Assembly (NCBI GenBank): GCA_902651635.1
Contig: CACRSC010000139.1
Location: 1-23,304 of the forward strand
From: Mastigamoeba balamuthi
Taxonomy: Eukaryota; Evosea; Mastigamoebida; Mastigamoebidae
Reading direction: 5' to 3'
Length of the DNA stretch: 23,304 bases
Shown: positions 1-10,700 of the stretch, one piece after another
Layout: the number at the start of each line of letters is the position of its first letter
Position numbering within the stretch: the stretch's first letter is position 1
Notes under the pieces: generated by a model
The model's input: only the letters and a program-made list of their open reading frames with translations
What the model was told of the DNA's origin: nothing
Database searches by the model: none
Translations under genes and position numbers: made by a program

Positions 1-330
1 GTGGCCGTGTGGCCATCCTATCCTCCGCACACGGCAGCCAGAGGCCTTGGAAGGAGGACCAGGATGGCTAGGCACAGATGAAAAATGGGCTGAGCACGTG
101 AAGCCCAAGCACTCTGTCCTGCAGACCCACCCTGGCGTTGGCCAAGACCAGAAGCCCGGGACAGGAGCGCGCGCACACCAGTGGGCGCCAAGGGCTATGA
201 TTCATTTTGTCCGCTGATCTAGGCCTTCGACGGTCACAGCCCTCACTTGGAGCCCCGACAGCAGTTCGACGATGATAGTGAACGTCGGTCCCCGTGCGCG
301 TCTGACTATTGAGAGCGCACTGCTGGTAGG
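1..330. other. Leading stretch with no recognised feature
   Basis: I see no convincing coding region, RNA gene or repeat here. An overlapping minus-strand reading frame (202-678) is low in complexity and runs antisense to the F-box-like gene, so I treat it as a shadow. The stretch may hold the promoter of the gene that follows or the tail of a gene outside the window. Confidence 0.4.
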
Positions 331-457
331 ATGACCTCGTATCTTCGTGTCAGCCTTGGCTACCCTCTGATTCTGTGCTGGGTGGGGGTCGATCAATTGA
401 ACACAGAATCTCACAGCAGAGATAATAAAATAACCTGTGACGGTGTGCACGGCCCTC

Positions 458-1762
458 ATGGCCACCGCGGCGAGTCTCGTGGAGGTGCTGGACAGCCACA
501 CGATGTACGGATGCTGGACTGGCGCAGCGGGGGAGCACTGGCCTGCACGTGCTCTGCTCTGCGCCGTGTCTGCGCGTCCCCCTCCCTCTGGACCGACCTC
601 TTCTGCTGTGCTCGCACAATGGTCCTCGTCTCCGGGCTTCCAGTCGCACAGCACATCCGCCATCTGTACCTCTACCACCAGTCAGAGGACAATCTCGACA
701 GTGTCGCGCGAGCCCTTGGGGCGTTTGTGTCACTGAATCTCTTCCGGGGCGTTGCCAGCGGCCCTGTTCTCGATTCCCTCTCTGTGCTCCCGTGCCTCCA
801 CACTGTGATCCTCAAGCTCGTGACCGAGGAGGGCCCTGTCGTGGAGTCCTTGAGCCATCTGATTCTCTCAATGGGTGCTCGACTCCGCAGGATCAGCTGC
901 TCTCACCACAAAGTAATGAACGTGCAGCTCAAGAAGGCGAGTGCTGCCATTCTCAGTGCTCTGGAGGGACTGGTCTCACAGGGGCGCACTCCCACCGAGC
1001 TGAAACTCCTGAATTGCCCACTTCCAGTGTCTGGTCTCGAGAGGCTGATGAGGCAAATGCTCATCAGCAGCGTGACACTGCCTCTGAGGTACTTGCACAC
1101 AATCTGAGACGTGGAACCTACGGACCGAGTCACTGGCACTTCAGTACCTGAATAATGATGGCTCATCTCTGGGAAGTGCTCAGCTCATACGCAAATGCCC
1201 TAAGCTCAGTACACTGACTGTGAGCTCTCCTTGTCTTGCAACTGTACAGTCGATCTCTCAGCTTCAACACCTGAAGTACCTCACTGTGCACGGGCATGCT
1301 AACTGTGGCTGGGAGCCATTGCAGAATGCCAGATCTTCGCTGGATGGAGTTCGTGCTCCCATTGATCAGTGCTCTGCAATTTTTAGGCTCCAACTCTGCT
1401 TCAACCTCACCATTGCTGCATGTATTGGCCAGACCTCGGACGTCCACTCAGACCATCTCAGAAATGTCCAACATACCGAATCCATCCGCGTTATTGAGAT
1501 GGAGACAGAGCTGTTTGACATGGAGAGCATTGCTCTTGTGCTGGACTATCTAGAGAGACACCCTGGCACACGCTTCATTCTGAGGGTAACAAGGGCAGTG
1601 TGGATGCAACAAAGGCAGAGGATAATCCCTCTCAAACAGGAGAGTGGTATGTGCTCAGTTTTCATACAAGGCATGTCTCTGAGTGAGAAAGATGCGCTGC
1701 CACCTGATTGTCAGGGGATGGAAGTGCATCAGGTAAACCCCAACACGATAGAATGGTGCTAA
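458..1762 (+). pseudogene. F-box / leucine-rich-repeat-like protein, frame broken twice
   Basis: The best protein evidence is an F-box-like stretch (LDWRSGGALACTCSALRRV then SPSLWTDLF), followed by irregular leucine-rich segments (for example LRRISC, PTELKLLNCPL, CPKLSTLTVSS, LKYLTVHG). F-box/LRR proteins usually act as substrate receptors of SCF ubiquitin ligases; that role is inferred. The ATG at 458 has good context and encodes a plausible F-box start (MATAASLVEVLDSH), but it is in a different frame from the F-box core, which begins about 508. A second frame change is needed near 1104, where TGA interrupts frame 1 and one skipped base restores an LRR-like reading to the stop at 1762. I saw no intron that fits either break. 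It is either a decaying gene or a sequence carrying two indel errors. An unbroken alternative start at 331 gives an N-terminus that looks non-coding. Confidence 0.45.
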
Positions 1763-1966
1763 AACAGAGAACCAGAGAAATGATAAGAATAGATAAGTAA
1801 ATGGCCCCTCGTGTTCGTCTGTCTCCAATCCTTGCACAACTGAATCACATCACTAAGAGTGGAGTACCGATTTTTAGCCAGAGCACCTTACTTTTGCCAC
1901 ACAAAACCGGGTTTATCTTCCACCATTCCCCCTGTGTGAAACCAAGGACACTTCAATTACATATGC
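1763..1966. other. Intergenic spacer, nothing recognised
   Basis: This AT-richer spacer lies between the F-box-like gene and the 3' end of the transposase remnant. I could not recognise a terminal inverted repeat or target-site duplication by eye. Confidence 0.35.
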
Positions 1967-3679
1967 TTAACCTTCCACCGCAGCACTGGGCATCTGCGTG
2001 CTGCTGCTTCTTTGGTGGCCCGACTTGTATTTTTTCTGCCACATTTCTTCTCGTGCACCTGGAGCAGGTGGCACTGAGTCTTGACGCTGGGCACAGGCCA
2101 TACTCGTCACATGAGCTGCACCACAGCCACGCTGTGTCACATCTCCAGACAGGCTTGGCAGCCGAGCTCGGGTGCTGTCCTTTGCAGGTCCGTGCCTCCC
2201 GTTGCACGATCCTCTCTTGCTTCTTGCGCTCCCGCTCTGCTCTTGCTGCAGCACCTCCTGGGCAGGCAGCTTGGCCGACAGGGTTTCTTCGCCCACAAAC
2301 AGTCGCCCTGCCAGCGACATGTGTCTGTACACACGGGTTGTCTTTTTGGCAGCCTCTGCGAGTGTGTCTCGCAGCCGCCATGGCATGGCAGCCACGGTCT
2401 GATCGTAGCTGCTCAGCAGCACACTGGGCTCTGAGACGACTGTACCAACATTGAGGCGTGCATGCTGGACGATCTTGTCCTTGTCCCATGGGTAGATGAT
2501 GCCCACCCTCTTGAAGAAATCGCACACAATCTGTGGAGTGATCACAGCTCGAGCATCCACAGCTGCCTTCACAACAGCACCTGCCAAGCCCTGGATCATG
2601 GCCACAATGAGTGACAGATGCTGATGCACGATCGAGTACAGCTTGCGCTTCAAGGTTGAACACCCGGTCATCAAGCGGGTTCAGGAAGTGTGTGACATGG
2701 GGTGGAAGAAAGAAAGCATGAAGGCGGTTTTCCACACACCACCTCAGTGTCTCGATCGTCGAGTGGATTGACGCGTTGTCGATCAGAACAGTCGGCTGGA
2801 TGCCCGGTGCGATTTCTGTGATGACCTTCTTCAGCTCCACAAGGCATGCACGCCAGAGGTCGTCATCAAGGAAGCCACTGCTGTTGAATGCCCAGAACGT
2901 GGGGTGCTACTCCTGTGACTGCCCGCATCACCAGCACGAGCGGGACAGCAGAACCTTTTGTGCCGCCAAACGGGAGTACAAATGTCCATTAGGACCTTGC
3001 CGTGGCCTGGACGAACGGAACGTACGTCACGTACTTGCCACTGCGGGCCTCCTTCTGGCTGACCTTGTCACGCCTCGCGGACGCCATGACGTTGGGCGTG
3101 ACCTTGCCCGGATTGATAACGAGACGGGTCTCGTCTGCATTGATGATCTACTTGCCAGAGAGCTTGTGGTGCTTAAGGAACGAGGGAACTCCTCGACCCA
3201 CGACTTGACCTCGTTGAACGTGCCCGGCGAGATGCGCTTCCTGTCCAGTCCGCTGGCTGCCCGCAGAGAAATCTGTGATTGCCAGTGGGAACGGAAGACC
3301 TTGAACCAATGTTTGAGTGGACGATCTGCGAGCTGCGGGTACTGCATGCATGAGCTCAAGGAACTCGGCTTTGCTGAGCGGATGTTGTTCAGGCTGTGCG
3401 CGTCGGCAGTGGCCGCCAGTTTCTCCTCTTGCTCATTGGTTAACAGACGGTTCCCGTGCGCATGACCAGGGTGAAGCTGATGCTCCCGAATCACTGTGCA
3501 CCCAGTCGCTTCGATTTCTGCCAAGGCTGGCCGCAAGCTCGCGCGCAAGTTGGCGATCTCTCGCCATCACCGAGCCCGTGTTTGTCTTTACGCGAGAACA
3601 TAATCACCTCTTGCTGGCTTTCGGTAAGCCGCGAGTACGAACGCCCGTTGGCATCAGTTCTCTTGCTCTGTTTCATCAT
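1967..3679 (-). pseudogene. Decayed pogo/Tigger-like DDE transposase
   Basis: Read on the minus strand, fragments in several frames line up in the order of a pogo/Tigger (DDE_1, CENP-B-like) transposase. First comes an N-terminal helix-turn-helix-like piece (near 3600-3679, SRLTESQQEVIMFS), then a region with WFKVFRSHWQ and ISLRAASGLDRKRIS (near 3240-3320). The catalytic core shows NADETRLVINPG (near 3110-3150), VLIDNASIHS (near 2760-2785) and LPPHVTHFLNPLDDRVF (near 2660-2710), so the three carboxylates are still visible. A C-terminal part (STLKRKLYSIVHQHLS onward, with FFKRVGIIYPWD) follows. The gene is dead: TAG and TAA stops interrupt the core near 3150 and 2990, and frame changes are needed near 3550, 3190, 2880 and 2665. 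Family assignment is firm; the element's ends were not found. Confidence 0.8.
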
Positions 3680-4028
3680 CTTAGATGCGAGGCCACAAAC
3701 TGCCCCGCGGTAGTGGTGCGCAAACAACAAAGTTGGTTGGCTCCATATCGGTATCCGACTCTAACAACATCTTCACACCCGCATTTCTGCAGAACAACAA
3801 CACCGACAACTTCCAAAAGGCACAAGAATGCCAGCAAGACGTCTGGAGTTACCATCCATTCACAGTGTGTGCATCCGGCACGAGGGCTTTCTGGATTAAT
3901 ACAGAAGTCAGCATGTGCAGGCATCTGACTCGAAACTGCAACTGCAACTCACCGGTTGTATTGCTTGTGCTCACGTGCATGAACAAACCATCTGTCATCA
4001 CTCTTCTGCATGGACTTCCTATTCCAGA
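3680..4028. other. Spacer between transposase remnant and receptor copy A
   Basis: About 350 bases of mixed composition. A short minus-strand frame (3676-3924) has no recognisable motif. The stretch probably holds the 3' untranslated region and terminator of receptor copy A and possibly one end of the transposon; no inverted repeat was recognised. Confidence 0.3.
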
Positions 4029-4703
4029 TCAGTGGAGGCCGTCGTTGGCGGTGGTCCGGGCGTTGACGAGGGCGGTGATCTCGATGACGTGGGTGGGGCA
4101 GGCCTGGGTCTCGTCGAAGAGGAACCACTCGAGGAAGGAGGGGCTGCTGTGGCTGTCGTAGCCGGGGGTGGGGCCGATGCCCGGGGCGAGGTGGGCGATC
4201 TGGAGGGACCTGCCGGGGAGGACCTTGAGCATGAGGATGCGGACGACGGAGCCCTCGGCGACGGGGACGGGGGCGGTCTGGCCGCCGGGGCCGACGACGG
4301 CGGGGTTGCTGTACTGGAGGGCGTACTCGACGTAGCGCGAGACGTACACGCCCTGGCGCGGGCTCCCGAAGAAGCCCTCGTCGGTGCTGCCGCTGGGGTT
4401 GAGCGGGTGCCCCACCCGCAGCAGCCCCGCCCTGCAGATGCTCTCCACCGCCTCGGGCCGCGTCCCGTGGAACGCCGCCCGGTCCTCCGTCTCCTCCTCG
4501 CTCCGCCCCAGCCCGCCCCGCATGTACCCCTTCCGCAGCCCGTACCACCGCTCCAGCACCGCGTTCTCCACCCGCCACACCCGCGTCGCCGCGAACATCA
4601 GCGGCGCCAGCCCCGCCTTGATCCGCTTCCCGTTGTACTCCTCGTGCGCCATCTGGAAGTGCGCCGGCAGCCCCCGCTGGAACTCCTTCAGCTCCTTCCC
4701 CCC
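4029..4703 (-). pseudogene. Out-of-frame PARP catalytic domain of receptor copy A
   Basis: This is the C-terminal PARP region of copy A, open in the -1 frame relative to the ectodomain and ending at TGA 4029-4031. It is almost identical to the in-frame PARP regions of B and C and keeps every key motif: FHGT (histidine), GVYVSRYVEYALQYS (tyrosine) and EWFLFDETQ (glutamate, aligned with the PARP1 catalytic Glu motif EYIVYD). No other stop or indel is seen, so the break is recent, is a homopolymer sequencing error, or is read through by -1 frameshifting. It has no good start of its own; the ATG at 4742 in this frame encodes a stretch that is antisense-like and not conserved. Confidence 0.75.
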
Positions 4704-7162
4704 AGCTCCGTGAACCTGCACTCTGGTTGCTCGTGCAGGCACAGCTCCCTGTGCACCGGCTCCGTGAGCACCTCGGGCACCTCCTCGGTGCTGGCCAAGT
4801 CAGTACGGGGCTGCTGCAGAGATCGCTGGGGCTCGGTCTCGAGGGCCATCTGCTCTGCTGCTCTGGAATTGCGATTGGCATCAGCACAGTACTGATGCGA
4901 TGCACCGAGCTGCTCGTTTATTGTCTTCTTCCTCGCAGTCTCGTCCTCCTTCTGAATGGCACCAAGAATTTGCTTGCACCAGCCGTAGCGTAGGCACACA
5001 AAGACAGTGATGCCAGCGACGACCAGGAGGCCTCCAACAGAGCACACAATGATGGCGATGATCGCCCCGTCATCGTCCAGTGCGCCACAGGTGGATCCGT
5101 GGCCCAGGCAGGTCTCGCAGCTGTCGTCCCAGTGGCAGGTCTGTGTAGCGAGGCACTCGGAGCGCGACAGGAACTTCTCGCAGTGGTCGATACAGCCGTC
5201 CTGGCCGCAGCTCAAATTGATGCAGACGGCCTTGCTCTCGGCGCAGAAAGAGCTCCGCTGGCCCTGCTCGCACCAGAAGCACCCTGGAGCCTCCGAGCAG
5301 CGCGACCCGAGTGTGTTGCACGAAGGGCAATCCATTGGGAGCATGATGCAGCGGTCCCGGCACCATTTGCAGACTGTAGAGCCGCAGGCCTCGGGACTCT
5401 TGAAGAAGAGAGTGCACTCTGTCCCGCAGATAAGCTGGAGGGTAGTGCTCAGGGACGCCGAGCGCTGGCCCTTGGGGTCCACCACGGAAACAAAGAGGTT
5501 CCACGTTCCGCACTGGTCCCTCCGCGTGACGTTGGCTACCAGCAACAGAGTCACCGGGTCGATCCGCAGGAAACCCGGCAGCGCCCGCGAATTCTCGTCG
5601 TTGAACGCCTCGACGACATAAGTCAGGGGCTGGCCCTCGGGGTCACGGAAGCTCGTGGAGCTCAGATTGAGCGTCGTCGTTGGCGTAAAGATCATCATGA
5701 GGGCTGTGCTCCGGAGGCCCTCCACCGTTATGTACGGGGAGAAGTCGCTGCTCGGAAGCCTCCCAAGCCCAATAATGTTTATCGAAAGCAGCACAATGTC
5801 GTCAGCGCCGTCGCCGTTGATGTCGCCAACGGGTCTGAGCTGCCCCGAGCCGATGTTGTCGACGGCCACTGCGTGTGTGCCATCGGCGCTGGTGTTGGTG
5901 AGCCTCTGCCAGCTGCCGCTCCTGCGCCCAAACACAATGGTGGCGCCCAGGGCCATGTCGCCACAGCCGTCAGCGTTGACGTCGCCCAGCGCAGCGGCCG
6001 TGTCCTTGGCAGAGAGCATGACGCCCAGGGGCGACCCGCTCTCGATGGCCCCCAGCGACGTGTTGGCCCCCGCTGCCCAGGCGCTGCTGCTGCCAAACAG
6101 TAGGTACGAGTACCCGACGAGCGCCGAGCTGCAAGAGACGATGAAGTCGCCGAAGCTGTCGCCGTTGACGTCGCCCACGGGGGCAGCGCTGCCGCAGTGG
6201 TCGCTCTCGAAGACGCCCCGCACCATGTGAGTGCTCTGCGGCGCCAGCACCGTGACGTTCTCCCACGGGCCCCTACGCCCCAGCAGCACCGCTGCCACGC
6301 CTCTGCCTCCGTCGTAGTTGGTGTCTGTGAACACCGCGTCGTCGCAGAAATCACCGTCGATGTCACCTACGTTCACTAGAGTGAACTGAAAGCTCGTGAA
6401 CTCCAACGTCGTGGTCCGATGAGCGCCGTCGACGACAGCGGTGCCCCTGACGCCGTCGCACAGGGCCATGACGGCAGTATCGGCGGGTGGGGCGACCACG
6501 TGCGAGCTGAAGAGGATGGGGTAGTAGGGGACGCTGTTCCAGCCCATGCCGGGCACCAGCCCTGACCGCTGTACTGTCGACACCCAGTCGGCCCTGCCGT
6601 CTCCGTCAAAGTCCCCGGTGGTCCACGTCGAGTCCGCGAGCACTCCCGTAGCCGTGGCCGCGTCGACAGCGCTCCAGTTGCCGGCGTGGCCGCTGACGTA
6701 GAGGTTTTTGCCCGCGTTGGCTCCCGCGTTGACCCGCACAGCGAAGTCGTCGATGCCGTCGCCGTTGACGTCGCCCGCGGGCCAGGCGCCCGTGGCAGCG
6801 TCGACGACGAAGCCCAGGAGGGGGTCCGAGGCGATGGCCGCGAGCCTGAGCTGCGCCGGCCAGGCGTGCGAGGGGGGCTGGCCGAAGACGACGTACACGC
6901 GCCCCGTGAAGCCCCGCGCGGCGTACGAGGGAGCGGCAACGGCCATGTCGGGCCTGCCGTCGTGGTTGATGTCGCCGAGGAGGCCTCCGGAGCCCTGGCC
7001 GCAGGCGTCGTTGGGCAGCTCGCAGAGGATCTGGAGAGCAGTTGTGCCCGGGGCGAACGTGGCGTCGTCGGACGCGTACCACGTCGCTGGCCACAGGGCA
7101 CGAGCGCAGAGCGCAGGGAGGAGGAGCACGATCACCGCGTTGTGGAGTGGAGACTCGAGCAT
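4688..7162 (-). CDS. Receptor copy A: FG-GAP propeller, CADG-like domain, Cys-rich stalk, membrane span (stops before PARP)
   Basis: I chose the ATG at 7162 because it directly precedes a signal peptide (MLESPLHNAVIVLLLPALCARA); an upstream in-frame ATG at 7195 is less likely. Seven FG-GAP repeats follow, each with a calcium-loop pattern (DINHDGRPD, DVNGDGIDD, DFDGDGRAD, DIDGDFCDD, DVNGDSFGD, DVNADGCGD, DINGDGADD), enough for one closed seven-bladed propeller. After it come a cadherin-like segment (SFRDPEGQPLTYVVEA to QRSASLSTTLQL), a PSI-like cysteine-rich stalk (CKWC, CFWC, CHWDDSCETC) and one hydrophobic span (AIIAIIVCSVGGLLVVAGI). The frame reads 824 residues and ends at TGA 4688-4690, just after a G6 run at 4698-4703 where copies B and C have G7. 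The PARP domain therefore lies in the -1 frame. If the break is real and not bypassed, the product is a membrane protein with no enzyme domain. Confidence 0.85.
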   Translation of the reverse strand: MLESPLHNAVIVLLLPALCARALWPATWYASDDATFAPGTTALQILCELPNDACGQGSGGLLGDINHDGRPDMAVAAPSYAARGFTGRVYVVFGQPPSHAWPAQLRLAAIASDPLLGFVVDAATGAWPAGDVNGDGIDDFAVRVNAGANAGKNLYVSGHAGNWSAVDAATATGVLADSTWTTGDFDGDGRADWVSTVQRSGLVPGMGWNSVPYYPILFSSHVVAPPADTAVMALCDGVRGTAVVDGAHRTTTLEFTSFQFTLVNVGDIDGDFCDDAVFTDTNYDGGRGVAAVLLGRRGPWENVTVLAPQSTHMVRGVFESDHCGSAAPVGDVNGDSFGDFIVSCSSALVGYSYLLFGSSSAWAAGANTSLGAIESGSPLGVMLSAKDTAAALGDVNADGCGDMALGATIVFGRRSGSWQRLTNTSADGTHAVAVDNIGSGQLRPVGDINGDGADDIVLLSINIIGLGRLPSSDFSPYITVEGLRSTALMMIFTPTTTLNLSSTSFRDPEGQPLTYVVEAFNDENSRALPGFLRIDPVTLLLVANVTRRDQCGTWNLFVSVVDPKGQRSASLSTTLQLICGTECTLFFKSPEACGSTVCKWCRDRCIMLPMDCPSCNTLGSRCSEAPGCFWCEQGQRSSFCAESKAVCINLSCGQDGCIDHCEKFLSRSECLATQTCHWDDSCETCLGHGSTCGALDDDGAIIAIIVCSVGGLLVVAGITVFVCLRYGWCKQILGAIQKEDETARKKTINEQLGASHQYCADANRNSRAAEQMALETEPQRSLQQPRTDLASTEEVPEVLTEPVHRELCLHEQPECRFTELGGRS

Positions 7163-7171
7163 GGCGGCTGA

Positions 7172-7186
7172 GTTCTCTTTCTTGTG
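7172..7186 (-). promoter_or_regulatory. Conserved leader element upstream of copy A
   Basis: The minus strand reads CACAAGAAAGAGAAC ten to twenty-five bases before the copy A ATG. The same 15 bases lie just upstream of copy C (15336-15350), but not before copy B. It is probably a conserved 5' untranslated or core promoter element left from duplication. Confidence 0.45.
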
Positions 7187-7770
7187 GTGAGGCACCCGTT
7201 ATTGATCACCGTATTCTTCGCCAGACGACATCAAGGAAATACAGCGGCATTGTCTCTTGTCGCACTAGTGTTGATTCAAGGTCGGGTTGATCAGAATCAT
7301 GTTGTATTCTTTTCTGGGGCTTTGCCGAAAGGCGATGCCGAGAAACTCGCGGAGGACGACGAGAAGGCCTAACTGCTCAGCAGACAAGAGAGTGAATGCA
7401 GAGCGTGGGTTGGCAGAGCACAATGGCCGTTTTCACTATTGGGGATATATGCCGTGTCGCGTGGGGCTGGGCACGTTTGGCGTGCGATGTAGCAATGAAA
7501 GAAAAAGGCTTGGATCTTGGCTTGCTGTGTTGGTGGTCTCAGAGGCTAACGGAAAGGAGACAGCAGGCCCAGTAAGAGGAGGGATAACCTGAACTATTCA
7601 ACCAGAGAGGAGAGCTGTGCGGAATGTAATTGCATGTATTTTGGAGTGTTCCATTGGGTTGAGGGGGAATGCTCAATGCTACAGAGTAGGGTGGTCAATT
7701 GAAAGACAGTATGCATGGCACCACTGCATCCACTGCACCACGAATTTCGTCAATGACATTCACCCGCAGG
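7187..7770. other. Spacer between receptor copies A and B
   Basis: This non-coding interval of lower GC than the flanking genes must hold the promoter of copy A and the 3' end of copy B, both on the minus strand. I recognised no RNA gene, transposon or duplicated block in it. Short frames here (7287-7592, 7617-7820) show no motif. Confidence 0.35.
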
Positions 7771-10700
7771 TCAGCAGAGGCCGTCGTTGGCGGTGGTCCT
7801 GGCGTTTACGAGGGCGGTGATCTCGAGGACGTGTGTGGGGCAGGCCTGGGTCTCGTCGAAGAGGAACCACTCGAGGAAGGAGGGGCTGCTGTGGCTGTCG
7901 TAGCCGGGGGTGGGGCCGATGCCCGGGGCGAGGTGGGCGATCTGGAGGGACCTGCCGGGGAGGACCTTGAGCATGAGGATGCGGACGACGGAGCCCTCGG
8001 CGACGGGGACGGGGGCGGTCTGGCCGCCGGGGCCGACGACGTGGGGGTTGCTGTACTGGAGGGCGTACTCGACGTAGCGCGAGACGTACACGCCCTGGCG
8101 CGGGCTCCCGAAGAAGCCCTCGTCGGTGCTGCCGCTGGGGTTGAGCGGGTGCCCCACCCGCAGCAGCCCCGCCCTGCAGATGCTCTCCACCGCCTCGGGC
8201 CGCGTCCCGTGGAACGCCGCCCGGTCCTCCGTCTCCTCCTCGCTCCGCCCCAGCCCGCCCCGCATGTACCCCTTCCGCAGCCCGTACCACCGCTCCAGCG
8301 CCGCGTTCTCCACCCGCCACACCCGCGTCGCCGCGAACATCAGCGGCGCCAGCCCCGCCTTGATCCGCCTCACGACGTACTCCTCGTGCGCCATCTGGAA
8401 GTGCGCCGGCAGCCCCCGCTGGAACTCCTTCAGCTCCTTCCCCCCCAGCTCCGTGAACCTGCACTCTGGTTGCTCGTGCAGGCACAGCTCCCTGTGCACC
8501 GGCTCCGTGAGCACCTCGGGCACCTCGCCTGTGGAGGGCGAAGTCTGGTGGAGGGTCTGCTGGGGCTCTGTCTCGAGGGAGCACTGCGGAAGCTGCAGCG
8601 GCTGGGGAGGAGGCGCCACCGGGTGTTGCTGGGCGACAGCACCCGCTGCCGCCAGACTCCCTCTCCTCGTCTTGCCGCCCTTCGCCCTGCAGCAGCCGCA
8701 GCGGACGCACGCGCCCACAGTGGCGCCCACGACGACGAGCAGCAGAGCACTGCCGACACTGATCCCCACGATGGCCGGCACGTTGCTGTGGCCGCTGCTC
8801 CCCGTGCACGCAGCCCCGGGCGACTGGCAGGCCCCGCAGGCCCACGCGCAGGGCGACACGCACACCGCAGGCGTCAGGCGCTGCTGGCAGGACAGCGCCC
8901 CGCTGCAGGCCTCGGTGGCGTTGACACAGAGAGTGAGGCCTGAGGCGGAGCAGAGCCTGCAGCTGCCGGTGCTGGCGCAGGCGCCCGCAGAGACCACGTG
9001 GCAGTCCGGCGCCGTTGTTTTGGCCGCTGCGCACGTGCCGCGCTCGCCGCAGAAGGTGCTCCCCTGGCTGCCGCCGCTGCAGGCGATGCACGCCGAGGGG
9101 GCGCCTGTGCAGGACTGATCGTAGTGGCCGCACTCGGCGCAAGCGGTGGCGACGTCGGTGCAGAGGCTCTGCAGACGGCACCACTTGCACGCCGAGGAGT
9201 TGCAGGCCTGCGCACCGCTGGTCCAGTACCAGCAACCGTTGCACTCGATCTGCAGGGTGCCGCTCAGGGGCATCGAGCGGTGGCCCTGGGGGTCCTGTGC
9301 CGACACCGAGAGGTTCCACGTGCCGCACTGGTCCGACCGCGTGATGTTGGCGCTCAGCTGTAGAGTCGCCGCATTGAACCACAGAGCCCCCTGCAGCTGC
9401 TGAGATCCAGCGACGTCGACCACAAGGGTCAGGGCCTGGCCTTCGGGATCGCGGAAGCTCGTGGGAAGCGACCATAGTGTGTAAGAGGGGGCCCAGGGCC
9501 ACAGCGTAACGCTCCCCAGGCTAGCGGCCATTCTGTACGGGGGGAAGTCGCTGCTCGGAAGCCTCCCAAGCCCGATGATGCTGTACGACAGCAGCACAAT
9601 GTCGTCAGCGCCGTCGCCGTTGATGTCGCCAGCGCGGATGAGCTGCCCCGAGTTGGTGTTGGCGACGGCCACTGCGTGTGTGCCGTCTGCGCTGGTGTTG
9701 GTGAGCCGCTGCCAGCTGCCGCTCCTGCGTCCAAACACAATAGTGGTGCCCAGGGCCATGTCGTCGCAGCCGTCAGCGTTGACGTCGCCCAGCGCAGCGA
9801 CCGTGTCCTTGGCAGAGAGCATGACGCCCAGGGGCGACCCGCTCTCAATGGCCCCCAGCGACGTGTTGGCCCCCGCTGCCCAGGCGCTGCTGCTGCCAAA
9901 CAGCAGGTACGAGTACCCGACGAGCGCAGAGCTGCACGACAGGAGGAGGTCGCCGAGGCTGTCGCCGTTGACGTCTCCCACGGGGGCAGCGCTGCCGCAG
10001 TGGTCGCTCTCGAAGACGCCCCGCACCATGTGAGTGCTCTGCGGCGCCAGCACCGTGACGTTCTCCCACGGGCCCCTGTGCCCCAGCAGCACCGCTGCCA
10101 CGCCTCTGCCTCCGTCGTAGTTTGTGTCTGTGAACACAGCGTCGTCGCAGGCGTCGCCGTTGATGTCCCCGACGAGCACTGGAGTGAACTGGAAGCTCGT
10201 GAACCCCAACGCCGTCGTCAGATGAGCTCCGTCCACGACAGCGGTTCCCCTGACGCCGTCGCACAGGGCCATGACGTCGCTGTCTGCGGGGGGCACGGGC
10301 ACCTGCGATCCGAAGAGGACGGGGTAGTACCACACGTAGCCCCACGCGACACCCGCCAACGCTGCGCTCCGCTGCACTGTCGACACCCAGTCGGCCCTGC
10401 CGTCCCCGTCAAAGTCCCCGGTGGTCCACGTCGAGTCCGCGAGCACTCCCGTGGCCGTGGCCGCGTCGACAGTGCTCCAGTTGCCGACGTGGCCGCTGAC
10501 GTAGAGGTTTTTGCCCGCGTTGGCTCCCGCGTTGACCCTCACAGCGAAGTCGTCGATGCCGTCGCCGTTGACGTCGCCCGCTGGCCAGGCGCCCGTGGCA
10601 GCGTCGACGACGAAGCCCAGGAGGGGGTCCGAGGCGATGGCCGCGAGCCTGAGCTGCGCTGGCCAGGCGTGCGAGGGGGGCTGGCCGAAGACGACGTACA

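Noticed and set aside
1069-1146. A short intron to explain the frame change near 1104
   Set aside because: The GT/AG pairs tried either leave a stop in frame or give the wrong phase, and no CTGAC-like branch point is present.
7699-8943. Long plus-strand open frames antisense to the receptor genes (also 3915-4895, 9676-10989, 12292-13347, 14047-14730)
   Set aside because: They mirror GC-rich coding DNA, have Pro/Arg/Gly/Asp-biased translations without domains, and recur only because the minus-strand paralogues are alike.
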